From positions 124,001 to 188,000 of the forward strand of contig JADJBP010000007.1 of the NCBI GenBank assembly GCA_016703625.1: 64,000 nucleotides of DNA, read 5' to 3'. The translations under genes and the position numbers were made by a program. This document shows positions 49,322 through 58,971 of this stretch, piece after piece. Origin of the DNA: Chitinophagaceae bacterium. GTDB taxonomy: Bacteria > Bacteroidota > Bacteroidia > Chitinophagales > Chitinophagaceae. Positions within the stretch are counted from its first letter, which is position 1, and every line of letters starts with the position of its first letter. Below the pieces are notes generated by a model. It was not told the DNA's origin and ran no database searches. It saw only the letters and a list, made by a program, of their open reading frames with translations.

Positions 49322-50380
49322 TTATGCAATAGTTATACTCTTATCTAAATAAACATCCTGGATGGTATTCAGCAATTCAATACCGTCTTTCATTGGTTTT
49401 TGAAAGGCTTTCCGGCCGCTGATCAAACCCATGCCACCTGCACGCTTGTTGATCACTGCAGTAGATACTGCTTCAGCCAGGTCAGTTGCTCCTTTACTTT
49501 CGCCTCCGCTGTTGATCAATCCAACCCTTCCCATATAACAACTGGCCACCTGGTAACGGGTAAGGTCGATCGGGTGATCGGTGGTTAATGTAGAATAAAC
49601 CAGCGGTGAGGTTTTTCCGTGTTTGGTAGCATTATATCCACCATTATTTGAAGGTAATTTTTGTTTGATGATGTCGGCCTGGATGGTAACACCCAAGTGG
49701 TTGGCCTGGCCTGTCAGATCAGCAGCTGCATGATAATCAACGCCATCAACTTTAAATCCATTATTACGCAGGTAGCACCACAAAACAGTGGTCATACCCA
49801 GTTCATGCGCCATTTCAAATGCAGTTGCCACTTCCTGTATCTGGCGGGTACTTTCAGCACTGCCAAAATAAATGGTGGCGCCAACGGCAGTGGCTCCCAT
49901 GTTCCAGGCATCCTTGATCTGCCCAAACATTACCTGGTCGAATTTATTGGGAAGGCTTAAAAATTCGTTGTGGTTTACTTTAACCATCATCGGAATTTTG
50001 TGAGCATACTTACGGCTTACAATGCCCAATACACCAAATGTGGATGCCACTGCATTACAGCCTCCTTCAATGGCCAGTTTTACAATATTTTCAGGGTCAA
50101 AATAAATGGGGTTTGGTGCAAAAGATGCACCTGCACTGTGTTCTATCCCCTGGTCAACGGGTAAGATGGAAAGATAGCCGGTACCGCCAAGGCGGCCATG
50201 ACCTATAAAATTCTGTAAACTTTTTAAGGTTTGATTACTGCGGTTACTCGATCTCCAAACTTCATCTACATGATCGGGGTTGGGAAGAAAAATGTCATTT
50301 TTTGAAATCGTCTTACACTCGTGGTTTAAAAGACTGTCGGCCTGGTCGCCCAGTAACTCAATGATTTTTTTATTAGCCAT
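49322..50380 (-). CDS. fbaB: Class I fructose-bisphosphate aldolase (DhnA/FbaB type)
   Basis: Splits fructose 1,6-bisphosphate into two triose phosphates, or the reverse, through a Schiff-base lysine. 352 residues, intact. Family marks: SILPVDQGIEHSAGASFAPN, GCNAVASTFGVLG, MVKVNHNEFLSLPNKFDQVM, AVGATIYFGSAESTRQIQEV and the C-terminal GGMGLISGRKAFQKP. The ATG at 50380 (MANKKIIELL) is chosen; the frame extends 21 bases upstream over the promoter box, so that part is not coding. Confidence 0.95.
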   Translation of the reverse strand: MANKKIIELLGDQADSLLNHECKTISKNDIFLPNPDHVDEVWRSSNRSNQTLKSLQNFIGHGRLGGTGYLSILPVDQGIEHSAGASFAPNPIYFDPENIVKLAIEGGCNAVASTFGVLGIVSRKYAHKIPMMVKVNHNEFLSLPNKFDQVMFGQIKDAWNMGATAVGATIYFGSAESTRQIQEVATAFEMAHELGMTTVLWCYLRNNGFKVDGVDYHAAADLTGQANHLGVTIQADIIKQKLPSNNGGYNATKHGKTSPLVYSTLTTDHPIDLTRYQVASCYMGRVGLINSGGESKGATDLAEAVSTAVINKRAGGMGLISGRKAFQKPMKDGIELLNTIQDVYLDKSITIA

Positions 50381-50398
50381 AGTTAGTTTTGTTTTTGG

Positions 50399-50406
50399 CA
50401 AATTTA
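50399..50406 (-). promoter_or_regulatory. -7 promoter box (TAAATTTG on minus strand) for fbaB
   Basis: TAnnTTTG match 18 bases upstream of the fbaB start, supporting the later ATG. Confidence 0.5.
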
Positions 50407-50448
50407 ATATAAAAACCCATGTTATGCTAGGTACAGCAAATTTTGTTA

Positions 50449-51216
50449 TTAAAGTTCATTGATAAGGGTTTTAAAATAAGCGGGTGCTTTTAACAGCCTG
50501 CTGCGATACCAGCTGAAGTATTCCCCGTTAACCAGTATGATTGCAGTATTTGGCATAAGGGATTTTAATTCATTAATGTGTTTTTGTTTAAAAGGGTAGG
50601 GTTCCGAAGAGAGCAGCAACAGTTGGCAGTCGGCGGTTTGAAGATCTGCAACACTTGTTTCGGGATACCTGGTTTTATGGGCAAATATATTGTCAAAACC
50701 ACAGTGCTGCATCATATCATGTATAAAGGTATCGCCACCAGCTGTCATATATGGGTTACGCCAGATCAAATAGGCCGTTTTTACCTGTGATCTTTTTTTC
50801 GGTAAACCTTCAAATGCAGTTTTTATCTGATCGGTCAGCGATAACGCTATATCCCCAGTACCGGTTAAAATCCCGATATCTGCTATCATTTTTGTTGCAT
50901 CCTCCAGGTTATTCACATCTGTCACCCATACCGGGTGATCCAGGGCCAGCTGTTCAATTTGTTCCCGTACATTCTCCTCTTTATTGGCAATGACCAGGTC
51001 GGGTTGTAAATTCCGTATTGCTTCTATTTGTAAATTTTTTGTTCCCCCGATCCTTTTCTTTGTTTTGAACCAGGAAGCGGGATGAATGCAAAATTTTGTT
51101 ATGCCTGCAGTTTCCCATTCCAAACCCAGGGCAGATAACAATTCTGTTTGTGAAGGAACCACCGAAATGATCCTTTTTGGGATATAACCGAGTTCAGTTG
51201 GTTTTTGCAAAATCAT
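50449..51216 (-). CDS. BtuF-like helical-backbone metal receptor protein, no signal peptide
   Basis: 255 residues of the periplasmic-binding-protein class III type (BtuF/FecB fold): RIISVVPSQTELLSALGLEW opens lobe one, then NLQPDLVIANKEENVREQIE, and lobe two has YLIWRNPYMTAGGDTFIHDM and ADLQTADCQLLLLSSEPYPF. Such proteins bind cobalamin, haem or iron chelates for ABC importers. No signal peptide or lipobox is visible, and no ABC transporter genes are adjacent, so it may act in the cytoplasm or its start may be misread. Confidence 0.85.
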   Translation of the reverse strand: MILQKPTELGYIPKRIISVVPSQTELLSALGLEWETAGITKFCIHPASWFKTKKRIGGTKNLQIEAIRNLQPDLVIANKEENVREQIEQLALDHPVWVTDVNNLEDATKMIADIGILTGTGDIALSLTDQIKTAFEGLPKKRSQVKTAYLIWRNPYMTAGGDTFIHDMMQHCGFDNIFAHKTRYPETSVADLQTADCQLLLLSSEPYPFKQKHINELKSLMPNTAIILVNGEYFSWYRSRLLKAPAYFKTLINEL

Positions 51217-51249
51217 TGCCTGAAATTAATCATAAGGAGAGAGCCGGCA

Positions 51250-51297
51250 TAAAAAAAACTTCCACAGACTTTTGACGTATCAAACAACTGTGGAAGT
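51250..51297 (-). terminator. Two-tier terminator hairpin
   Basis: AAAACTTCCACAG pairs with CTGTGGAAGTTTT, and the loop holds a second perfect stem, TTTGA-CGTA-TCAAA. On the minus strand it is followed by eight T. It lies about 115 bases after the end of the repeat-peptide locus at 51412 and is the natural end of that transcript. Confidence 0.85.
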
Positions 51298-51411
51298 TTT
51301 AAAATTTTAACCAACCAAGCAGGGCCGGTTTTCCAGGATCTTTTGAATCTGCTTCCTTAAGGGGGTTACCTTATTCAGTCAGTTTGTTCAAAAATAATTT
51401 AATCCTGTGTT

Positions 51412-51651
51412 TCAGTGTTCTTCACTTTGGCCATCATCGCCTTTTACAGCATAGGCCGGATATTGGTTTTTTTTGGTTCTTCGTGCCATCATCGCTTTTT
51501 ACAGCATAGGCGGGATATTGGTTTTTTCTTTGGTTCTTCAGCCATCATCGCTTTTTACAGCATAGGCAGGATATTGGTTTTCATTACTACTTTCAGATCC
51601 TTTGGTTTTTCAATAAGATAAGATCTTGAAGCGAATAAAAGGTTTTTTCAA
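51412..51651 (-). CDS. Putative small repeat-peptide gene (three NQYPAYAVK(S/G)DDG units), frame-disrupted
   Basis: On the minus strand three units encode NQYPAYAVKSDDG, NQYPAYAVKSDDG and NQYPAYAVKGDDGQSEEH-stop. Unit spacing is 56 and 55 bases; restoring one and two bases (the latter in a run of eight A) gives 57, so all units share a frame with KNQ(R/K)KNQ linkers. Upstream, a TTG at 51649 opens LKKPFIRFKILSY, but a TGA at 51610 interrupts the same frame. A strong terminator follows. I do not recognise the family. Repeated short cores rich in Lys, Ser and acidic residues recall RiPP precursors such as graspetides, but no modifying enzyme is nearby, so this is only a possibility. Confidence 0.4.
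51430..51584. repeat. Three tandem copies of a ~55-bp unit
   Basis: Units start with GCCATCATCGC at 51430, 51485 and 51541 and share GCATAGGC-GGATATTGGTTTT almost exactly. Differences are mostly homopolymer length and one variable base. On the minus strand they encode the NQYPAYAVK units. Confidence 0.92.
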
Positions 51652-52012
51652 AGTTTAAAAAGAAGTTGACTGATATTGGATTGTTTGTCGGTTTTTCACA
51701 AACATTGGATTTAATTACTTGGCTTTAATCAGGATTTTGGATAACGATTGATATTTAACTCCTATCTATCAACTTCTGACACAAAGATGCACTAGTTTTT
51801 TATTGTACACTAGAGCGGTATTGCTCTATTTTTAAGCTATTGTATTTACTGTTCACATCGTAGATATTCAGAAAACCATATCGTACACATACGTAAAATA
51901 CTATCGTAATTATACGTATATTAAATAAGGTAAATACTGTATGTGAAATGCAAAATACAGCCTGAATACAGTACTGTAACAGGTTTAAGCTAATCGTAAA
52001 TAAACCGGGAGG
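51652..52012. other. AT-rich intergenic region without a gene
   Basis: About 360 bases between the repeat-peptide locus and the end of the cysteine synthase gene. It is A/T-rich, with a short inverted repeat around 51792-51812 (ACTAG...CTAG) and several TACGTA-like words near 51885-51925. No gene or known RNA is recognised. Confidence 0.5.
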
Positions 52013-53382
52013 TTATTTTGTAAGACTCTGAATGATGTCGTATTTGGTTACAATGTGGATGGAGCCACTTTCGTCCTTACTTAAAACGGCACCGTTTTCT
52101 TTGGTAATAAAACTGCTTAAACGCTCAACCGGGGTTTCAAAAGCCACTTCGGGATAGGGGTTTTCCATAACCGACTCTACAGATTGGGTCTTGATATCGG
52201 GATTGTTCAGAATCTTATTGAATAAACCACCTGCAGATATAGCACCAACGCTGGTTTCATTATCCATCACGGGGATGTTTTCAATGTCGTATTTCTTCAT
52301 CAGTTCAATGGCTTCTGCAACAGTATCTGTCTTTTTCAGATTGATCAAACGTTGTGTGCCACGGCCGCTTACCAGGTCCTTAAAGGTCTTTACATCTAAA
52401 AATCCACGTTCCAGCATCCACTGGTCATTATATACTTTTCCAACATAACGGCTGCCATGGTCATGAAAGATCAAAACAACAACATCATCTTTTAAGTAAG
52501 TCTTTACCATCGGGGCCTTTGGCCAACTGTAACATTCCCTGTAAACAGCTTCCTGCACTATACCCGCAAAACATGCCTTCTTCTTTGGCAATGCGCCTTG
52601 CCATAACAGCTCCATCCTTATCGGTCACTTTTGTAAAGGCATCAATCACACGCATATCGTAATTGGCCGGCACAAAATCTTCACCAAAACCTTCGCTTAT
52701 ATAAGGGTAAACTTCTTTTTGGTCGAGTTCACCTGTCTCAAAATATTTTTTCAACAAAGAGCCATAACTGTCAACTGCCCAAATCTTTATGTTTGGATTT
52801 TTTTCTTTTAAATACTTCCCTGTACCTACAATGGTACCCCCGGTTCCGGTGGCCACAACCAGGTGGGTAACCTTTCCTTCGGTCTGTTCCCATATCGGGC
52901 CCGGTTTGTTCGTAATGGGCAAGGCGGTTTGCCAGGTTGTCGTATTGGTTTACATACCAGCTATTGGGGACTTCTGTTGCCAGCCGTTTAGATACAGAAT
53001 AGTAACTGCGTGGATCCTCAGGTTCTACATTGGTAGGGCAAACGATCACTTCTGCACCAACCGCTTTTAAAATATCGGCTTTTTCCTTTGATTGTTTATC
53101 TGTAGTGGTAAATATGCATTTATAGCCTTTGATACAGGCTGCCAGAGCAAGTCCCATTCCTGTATTGCCGCTGGTGCCTTCAATAATGGTTCCGCCAGGT
53201 TTAATTTTCCCTTCCCGCTCAGCTACTTCAAGCATTTTTAATGCCATACGGTCTTTAATGGAATTGCCGGGATTAAAGTATTCAACTTTTGCCAGTACGG
53301 TACAAGGCAGGTTTTTAGTGATACTGTTCAGTTTGATCAGGGGAGTATTGCCAATTGTTTCCAATATATTATTCAGCCACAT
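52013..53382 (-). CDS. PLP-dependent cysteine synthase / cystathionine beta-synthase with CBS domains, two frameshifts
   Basis: About 455 residues. The N-terminal fold-II PLP domain has the lysine in YFNPGNSIKDRMALKM, the phosphate-binding EGTSGNTGMGLALA and VVATGTGGTIVGTGKYLKEK. Frames change near 52905 (HYEQTGPDMGT, where a GGG run sits) and near 52505. The C-terminal part holds two CBS domains (LKKTDTVAEAIELMKKYDIE; FETPVERLSSFITKENGAVL). It makes cysteine from O-acetylserine or cystathionine from serine and homocysteine; the CBS pair suggests the latter type, but sequence alone does not settle it. Confidence 0.93.
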
Positions 53383-53401
53383 ATAGAATCGTTATTTGCG
53401 G

Positions 53402-53409
53402 CAAAGGTA
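53402..53409 (-). promoter_or_regulatory. -7 promoter box (TACCTTTG on minus strand)
   Basis: TAnnTTTG match 19 bases upstream of the cysteine synthase/CBS gene start. Confidence 0.5.
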
Positions 53410-53466
53410 GTAAAATGACCTGAGGGGAAGGGCATAAACAATAGAAAAAGCAAACCGGCTGATACT

Positions 53467-55050
53467 TTAATTATTTAATAAACTGATCGCTTTAATAACC
53501 GCTTCATCTGCTGTATTCATAACCTCAAAGAAACCTTCATTGCGCCAGAGTTGCCTGGCAATGCCTGATCTTATCCGGTTGATGAGCGCTGTTTTTTCTT
53601 TAGGCGGGATGATCGAAATATTTACCGAATCCCTGGATGCTGCCTGTACAAAACGGTTCCAGTTATCTTCTGAAAATGAAAATGATCTGTTAAAGTCGGC
53701 CGGCGTTTTATACAATTTTAAACTGGCCAGGTTTTGCAGGTAAAAATTGTAGGCAAAATTACCAATGGTTCCTTTTTCATAGATCATGGCCGAATTTTTA
53801 CTGAACCCGGTGGTATCCATCGCAATAAAATGGTCAGGTGTGATCCCGCCATTGCCATAAACTTTTTTTCCTCCTTTGGTTTTATATACTTTTCCCGGAT
53901 CTGTATTAACGGTATCAGCCTGCGTCATTTTTCCATCCTGGAAACGGTTACCTATTTCTTCATAATAGGCTTTTCCACCATTGCTGTATGACCTTTGTAT
54001 ACTTCTGCCAACCGGCGTAAAATACCTGGCCACGGTTAAGCGTAAAGCGCTTTTATCACTGAGGTCAAATTGTTCCTGTACCAAACCTTTACCAAATGTG
54101 CGCCTGCCAATAATGGTTGCCCGGTCCCAGTCCTGCAGCGCACCAACCAAAACCTCGCTGGCACTTGCCGAACCTTCATCAACCAATACCAAAGCACCTT
54201 TTTCAAACTGGCCATTGCGGCGGCAGCGGTACTCTTTTTTCGCAACGTGCTTTCCTTCTGTATAAGTTATGAGTTTATCCCCTTCTAAAAATTCATCGGC
54301 AATTTCCACGGCCTGGTCCAAAATCCCCCCGCCATTACCCCTGAGGTCGAGTACCAGTTTTTGCAACCCGGCTTTCTTCAATGCTTCCAGCGTCTCCATA
54401 AATTCGCGGTAGGTTACCGATGAAAATTTATTAAGCCTGATATAACCGATCTCTTTGGTCATCATATAACCGGCATCAATACTGCTGAGCGGAATGGCAT
54501 CACGGGTGATGGTAGCCTGTTTTTTCGTTGTTGCGTAAAAAGTAATGCTGACTTTTGTCCCCCTGTCGCCACGCAGCAGTGTCCTGAAAACATCCGCACT
54601 GGTTTTATTGCCGGCAACAGCGCTGTCATTTACCCGTATGAATTTGTCGCCTGTTAATATACCGGCCTTAAAGCCCGGCCCGTCTTTTAAAACATTGATC
54701 ACATGCAGGGTGTCATCAAAGATGTTGAATTCAATTCCAATACCAAAGAATTTACCGGCCAGGTCTTCATTAACCTGCTGCAGTTCCGAAGCCGGAATGA
54801 ATACAGTGTGAGGGTCTAATTTGGCAAGCATGGCCTGTATAGCAGTATCGGCAAGCGCGTCCATTTTTACATCATCCACATAACGGTTTTTGATCAGGTC
54901 CATGATCTCCTGTACCGGTCTGGGTTTTTCAGTAAAAAAGAAACTTTTACCGGGCATATTATCACGCATCTTATACCCGAAATACATGCCAACGATCATT
55001 GTTAAACTGAAAAGTAACGGCAACCAAACCTGTATTTTTTTTGTATTCAT
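53467..55050 (-). CDS. S41 family carboxyl-terminal processing protease (CtpA/Prc-like)
   Basis: 527 residues, intact. One N-terminal membrane anchor (VWLPLLFSLTMIVGMYFGYK), then the S41 N-region, a PDZ domain (about residues 85-165; GIGIEFNIFDDTLHVINVLK, GFKAGILTGDKFIRVND) and the protease core with LDLRGNGGGILDQAVEIADE, the catalytic Ser in DEGSASASEVLVGALQ and Lys in GRRTFGKGLVQEQFDLSD. It degrades or trims periplasmic proteins from the C-terminus. The ~120 residues after the core form an extra C-terminal domain. A TACCTTCG near-match to the promoter box lies five bases before the ATG. Confidence 0.94.
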   Translation of the reverse strand: MNTKKIQVWLPLLFSLTMIVGMYFGYKMRDNMPGKSFFFTEKPRPVQEIMDLIKNRYVDDVKMDALADTAIQAMLAKLDPHTVFIPASELQQVNEDLAGKFFGIGIEFNIFDDTLHVINVLKDGPGFKAGILTGDKFIRVNDSAVAGNKTSADVFRTLLRGDRGTKVSITFYATTKKQATITRDAIPLSSIDAGYMMTKEIGYIRLNKFSSVTYREFMETLEALKKAGLQKLVLDLRGNGGGILDQAVEIADEFLEGDKLITYTEGKHVAKKEYRCRRNGQFEKGALVLVDEGSASASEVLVGALQDWDRATIIGRRTFGKGLVQEQFDLSDKSALRLTVARYFTPVGRSIQRSYSNGGKAYYEEIGNRFQDGKMTQADTVNTDPGKVYKTKGGKKVYGNGGITPDHFIAMDTTGFSKNSAMIYEKGTIGNFAYNFYLQNLASLKLYKTPADFNRSFSFSEDNWNRFVQAASRDSVNISIIPPKEKTALINRIRSGIARQLWRNEGFFEVMNTADEAVIKAISLLNN

Positions 55051-55142
55051 TTTGCGAAGGTAATTTTTTGGGGCGAACGCGGGTTAATTTTAATGTAATT
55101 CATATGAATGGATTAACTTGGGTAGAATTTTAAAATACAAAA

Positions 55143-55981
55143 ATGGCGATCAAATTACTGGCAGACAGCGGTTCAACCAAAACAGAATGGTGTTTACTGA
55201 ATGGAAGAACCAGGAAAACCTTTTATACACAGGGTTTAAGCCCTTATTTTCTCTCTGCAGAACAAATTGAATATATCATTAAGGAAGAACTGAGACCCAA
55301 ATTAAAAAAAACAGCACCTGATGAGATCTTTTTTTATGGTACCGGTTGCAGCAATGCCGAAAATGTAAAGGAGGTTAAGAAAGCGATCCAAAAGGTGTTT
55401 GAATCAGCAAAGGTTCATGTTGATCATGATCTGATGGGAGCAGCGAGGGCGCTTTGCGGCCATGATAAAGGGATCGCCTGCATTTTAGGTACAGGGTCAA
55501 ATTCATGTTTTTATAATGGTAAAAAAATAATGAAGAACAGTCCCGGCCTGGGCTATGTATTGGGTGATGAAGGCAGTGGGGCATACCTGGGTAAAAAGTG
55601 ATCCAGTATTTTCTGTATAAAACCTTCGATGAGGACCTGATGGACCGTTTTAATGCAAAGTATCATACCAACAGTGATGAAATATTAACTGCAGTATATA
55701 AACAACCATTGCCAAACCGTTACCTGGCCTCTTTTGCAACCTTCCTGGTAGAGAACAGGGGGCATTATATGATTGAAAATATCATCGAAGACAGTTTTAA
55801 TGATTTTTTCTTCAATCATATTTATAAATACCGTGAAAGCTGGACGATGCCCATCAATTTTACGGGCAGTGTAGCTTATGGTTTCAGGGATGTTTTAAAA
55901 GATATGTGTACCTCTTATGAACTGCAGTTGGGTAAAGTATTAAAGAAACCTATGGACGGTTTGGTAAAATTTCATCAATAG
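55143..55981 (+). CDS. BadF/BcrAD-type ASKHA kinase, probable N-acetylglucosamine/MurNAc-type sugar kinase, one frameshift
   Basis: About 279 residues. Phosphate-1 motif LLADSGSTKTEWCLL at the N-terminus, IACILGTGSNSCFYNG as phosphate-2 and PGLGYVLGDEGSGAYLGKK, typical of GlcNAc kinase relatives of the BadF/BadG family. The frame breaks at 55596, where the run of five A needs six, and continues as VIQYFLYKTFDEDLMD. It ends five bases before murQ, so the pair forms an operon for recycling cell-wall amino sugars. Sugar specificity is inferred from the neighbour. Confidence 0.88.
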
Positions 55982-55986
55982 AAGCT

Positions 55987-56802
55987 ATGTCGTTTATACG
56001 AATCACAGAATCTGAATCAAACTACAGTAACCTGGACAAAATGACGGTTACTGAAATTCTCCTCAATATCAACAGGGAAGATAGGACGGTGGCTCTTGCT
56101 GTCGAAAAAGCAATACCGCAAATTGATGCATTGATACAGGCTATCGTAGATAAAATGCTGATGGGCGGGCGGCTTTTTTATATAGGAGCCGGTACCAGCG
56201 GCCGTTTGGGTATTTTGGATGCCAGTGAATGCCCGCCAACATTTGGAGTGCCGAAAGGCATGGTTACAGGTATTATTGCAGGGGGTAATAAAGCAATTAC
56301 TGATGCAGTGGAATTTGCAGAAGATGACCTTGAACAGGGCTGGCTTGATCTGCAGGAGCATGCTGTAAATGAAAAAGACCTGGTTATTGGCATAGCGGCA
56401 AGCGGTACAACCCCATACATTATGGCAGCACTGGAAAAGTGTAAAGCGCATCATATCATTACCGGAAGTATCTGTTGTAACCCGGGTAGCCCTGTGAGTG
56501 CCCTGTCTGATTACCCGGTTGAAGCCATTACAGGCCCCGAATTTGTAACCGGAAGTACCCGGATGAAAAGCGGTACGGCTCAAAAACTGATCCTCAATAT
56601 GATCTCAACAACAGTAATGATACAGTTAGGAAGGGTAGAAGGGAACCGGATGGTAAATATGCAGCTGACCAATGAAAAACTGGTAGACCGTGGCGTTCAT
56701 ATGCTGATGGAAAAAGCCGGGATCATTGATTATGAAACTGCCCGGGAACTGCTTTTGAAAAACGGCAGTGTTAAAACAGCCATTGAAAACCGCCATTCAT
56801 AA
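55987..56802 (+). CDS. murQ: N-acetylmuramic acid 6-phosphate etherase
   Basis: Removes the lactyl ether from MurNAc-6-phosphate to give GlcNAc-6-phosphate during peptidoglycan recycling. 271 residues, intact, slightly shorter than the ~300 of E. coli MurQ. SIS-domain signature GAGTSGRLGILDASECPPTF, then VIGIAASGTTPYIMAALEKC, TGPEFVTGSTRMKSGTAQKL and the C-terminal helix region. Directly follows the sugar kinase gene. Confidence 0.96.
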   Translation: MSFIRITESESNYSNLDKMTVTEILLNINREDRTVALAVEKAIPQIDALIQAIVDKMLMGGRLFYIGAGTSGRLGILDASECPPTFGVPKGMVTGIIAGGNKAITDAVEFAEDDLEQGWLDLQEHAVNEKDLVIGIAASGTTPYIMAALEKCKAHHIITGSICCNPGSPVSALSDYPVEAITGPEFVTGSTRMKSGTAQKLILNMISTTVMIQLGRVEGNRMVNMQLTNEKLVDRGVHMLMEKAGIIDYETARELLLKNGSVKTAIENRHS

Positions 56803-56870
56803 AAAAATCTTGTTTGATTTATGTAATTTGACTAATTTACGTATCAATATAAATACAAAAAACTCCTCTT

Positions 56871-58097
56871 ATGAATATTAAAATTTTACTTACAACATCT
56901 CTTATTGCAGTTTCTTTTTCAGTTTTGGCACAGGATGCCAACAAAACATTTGCAATAACCGGCGACGGTAATCGTGATTTCATCTGGATGAATATCCGCC
57001 AGGTTGATATCAGCTCCGGGAAAATTATCCAGGATATTTACAACAGGGAAAAAACAGCATTTGTGATGAAGGATGCTGATCCAAAGAAACAGTCATTGAC
57101 ACAAAGCAGGCCAACAGAATCAATGGTAGCGGCTGCTGCCTACGACAAAAATCAAAACAAATTATTTTTTACACCCATGCGGGTTGGCGAATTGCGCTGG
57201 CTTGATCTGAATGCAAAGGGTGAAACACAAAAATATTATACGGTTACATCCAACCTGTTAAACACCAATGAAGCCCTGAAGGATGAGGCCAATCATTTTA
57301 CCCGTATGGTGATCGCTGCCGACGGCAATGGTTATGCATTAACCAATGACGGCAGCAGGCTGGTGCGTTTCACCACCGGGAAAAAAGTAACGATCACCGA
57401 CCTGGGCCCTGTTGTGGATGATGAATCAAATAAGACCGTGTCTATAAAAAATAAATGCACCAGCTGGGGTGGGGATATGATCGCCGATGCGTCCAATAAA
57501 TTATATATCATATCTGCAGCACGTTATGTATTTGTGCTGGATGTTGAAACCAGGGTAGCAAAACAGATCGGGTACATCAGCGGTTTACCTGCCAATTTCA
57601 GTACCAATGGCGCTGCTGTTGATAAAGACGGTAATATTGTTGTAGCCAGTGCAAATACATTTGCAGGGTACTACAAATTTTCAATGAGCGATTTTGCAGC
57701 TACACTTATTGAAGGATCAGATTTGGTCTTTAATTCTTCTGACCTGGCCAATGGTAACCTGTTATACCAAAAAGAAGCAGATGCTGCCAAAACCTATTCC
57801 GTTACTGAGTTTAAACCGGTTGTTCCGGTATTGACCAATGAAGCACATATATTTCCAAACCCGGTTACCAACGGGGAATTCAATATTTATTTTGAAGGGC
57901 AGAAAGCAGGCAGGTATAATGTAACCATTACTGACCTGAGCGGTAAGCCGCTGATGAACAGGATCGTGAATGTGAATGTTAAAACACAGGTTGAAACAGT
58001 TCCATTGAACAAAGGGTTCGCCAAGGGTATGTATATGGTTAAAGTAACCGATGCCGCCAATAATTTTATTTTTACAGAAAGGATCATCGTTCAATAA
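56871..58097 (+). CDS. T9SS type A sorting-domain secreted protein
   Basis: 408 residues, intact. Signal peptide (MNIKILLTTSLIAVSFSVLA); a middle region of repeated four-strand units that looks like a beta-propeller (MVAAAAYDKNQNKLFFTPMR, HFTRMVIAADGNGYALTND, DMIADASNKLYIISAARYVF, GAAVDKDGNIVVASANT); and a C-terminal type A sorting domain (IFPNPVTNGEFNIYF, RYNVTITDLSGKPL, GMYMVKVTD). The ligand or enzymatic role is unknown. A terminator follows. Confidence 0.88.
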   Translation: MNIKILLTTSLIAVSFSVLAQDANKTFAITGDGNRDFIWMNIRQVDISSGKIIQDIYNREKTAFVMKDADPKKQSLTQSRPTESMVAAAAYDKNQNKLFFTPMRVGELRWLDLNAKGETQKYYTVTSNLLNTNEALKDEANHFTRMVIAADGNGYALTNDGSRLVRFTTGKKVTITDLGPVVDDESNKTVSIKNKCTSWGGDMIADASNKLYIISAARYVFVLDVETRVAKQIGYISGLPANFSTNGAAVDKDGNIVVASANTFAGYYKFSMSDFAATLIEGSDLVFNSSDLANGNLLYQKEADAAKTYSVTEFKPVVPVLTNEAHIFPNPVTNGEFNIYFEGQKAGRYNVTITDLSGKPLMNRIVNVNVKTQVETVPLNKGFAKGMYMVKVTDAANNFIFTERIIVQ

Positions 58098-58120
58098 AAA
58101 GATTACGGTTATTAAGTGTA

Positions 58121-58154
58121 AAGGGTTGCCGGTAATATGGCAACCCTCTTTTTT
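58121..58154 (+). terminator. Rho-independent terminator
   Basis: GGGTTGCC pairs with GGCAACCC around an A/T loop, followed by TCTTTTTT; about 25 bases after the T9SS type A gene. Confidence 0.92.
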
Positions 58155-58172
58155 ATCGCAGGCAGGCAGGTT

Positions 58173-58310
58173 AACAGGATCATTCTGATTTCGCTGACAG
58201 AGCATCCTGTTCAAAAGTCTTTTTGTTTCATAACAGTTTGATTTTTTTGATTCCGCTGATTACTTGAAATTTGCACAATCAGCGCTATCAAATTAATTGT
58301 ATAAATCAGC
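58173..58310. repeat. AACAGGAT inverted repeat and AATCAGCG word block
   Basis: AACAGGAT (58173) and ATCCTGTT (about 58204) face each other over about 25 bases. Then CGCTGATT, AATCAGCG and a further AATCAGCG lie between 58254 and 58311. The block fills the space between two genes. Confidence 0.65.
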
Positions 58311-58317
58311 GATAATT

Positions 58318-58890
58318 TTGCAGGATATAGAACCATATTTCAACTGGCGGCATTTATATATTGCCGAAGAAGACAGGCTTTCGCCTTTTTACGGGCGTGA
58401 ATACAGCGAATTTGAATTCAGCAATACGGTATACAATTACTATATCCATCCGCAATGGGATGAGTTTGGTTCCCGAACATTATACATGAAAATTTTGTTT
58501 ACAGATTATGAACAGCATTTTACCATCATTGAATTACTGGGCGAATGGAATGATGCGATCGAAAATGATATCATGACACTGAGAAGGAATATTACCGATA
58601 TCATGTTCACAAAGGGAATCACCAAATTTATTTTGATTGCAGAAAATGTACTGAACTTTCACAGCAGTGACGACAGTTATTATGAGGATTGGCGCGACCA
58701 GTTGCAGGATGTGAACGGTTGGGTGGTCATCCTGGATATGCCGGTACAAAGCCAATACGATTTTAAGCAGGCCAGGCTTACCAATTATATCGAACTGGTA
58801 GACTTTCCGCAATGGCGTACATTAAAACCAGAGATCATTTTTCAGCAACTGGATGATGCTGTAAAAAAGGGGCTTATCGGTAATGGTTAA
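58318..58890 (+). CDS. Conserved hypothetical protein of Bacteroidota, upstream of sdhC
   Basis: 190 residues, soluble, acidic. It has a strongly conserved look (EPYFNWRHLYIAEEDRLSPF, then YGREYSEFEFSNTVYNYYIH, ENVLNFHSSDDSYYEDW) and no motif of known function. I recall similar proteins in many Bacteroidota, usually beside the succinate dehydrogenase genes, but cannot name a role. No ATG fits the N-terminus; the TTG at 58318 is chosen because it gives QDIEPYFNW directly. A TTG at 58297 is the alternative. Confidence 0.75.
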   Translation: MQDIEPYFNWRHLYIAEEDRLSPFYGREYSEFEFSNTVYNYYIHPQWDEFGSRTLYMKILFTDYEQHFTIIELLGEWNDAIENDIMTLRRNITDIMFTKGITKFILIAENVLNFHSSDDSYYEDWRDQLQDVNGWVVILDMPVQSQYDFKQARLTNYIELVDFPQWRTLKPEIIFQQLDDAVKKGLIGNG

Positions 58891-58971
58891 GATTATTACA
58901 TGATAAAAATCATACCCTGTTTACGATAAATATTAAATTTTTTCACTTCTTCGATCGGCAAGAAAATTATT

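Noticed and set aside
51430..51584. Three direct repeats as a small CRISPR array
   Set aside because: The units are contiguous with no unique spacers of similar length, differ mainly at homopolymers, encode a repeated peptide, and no cas genes are present.
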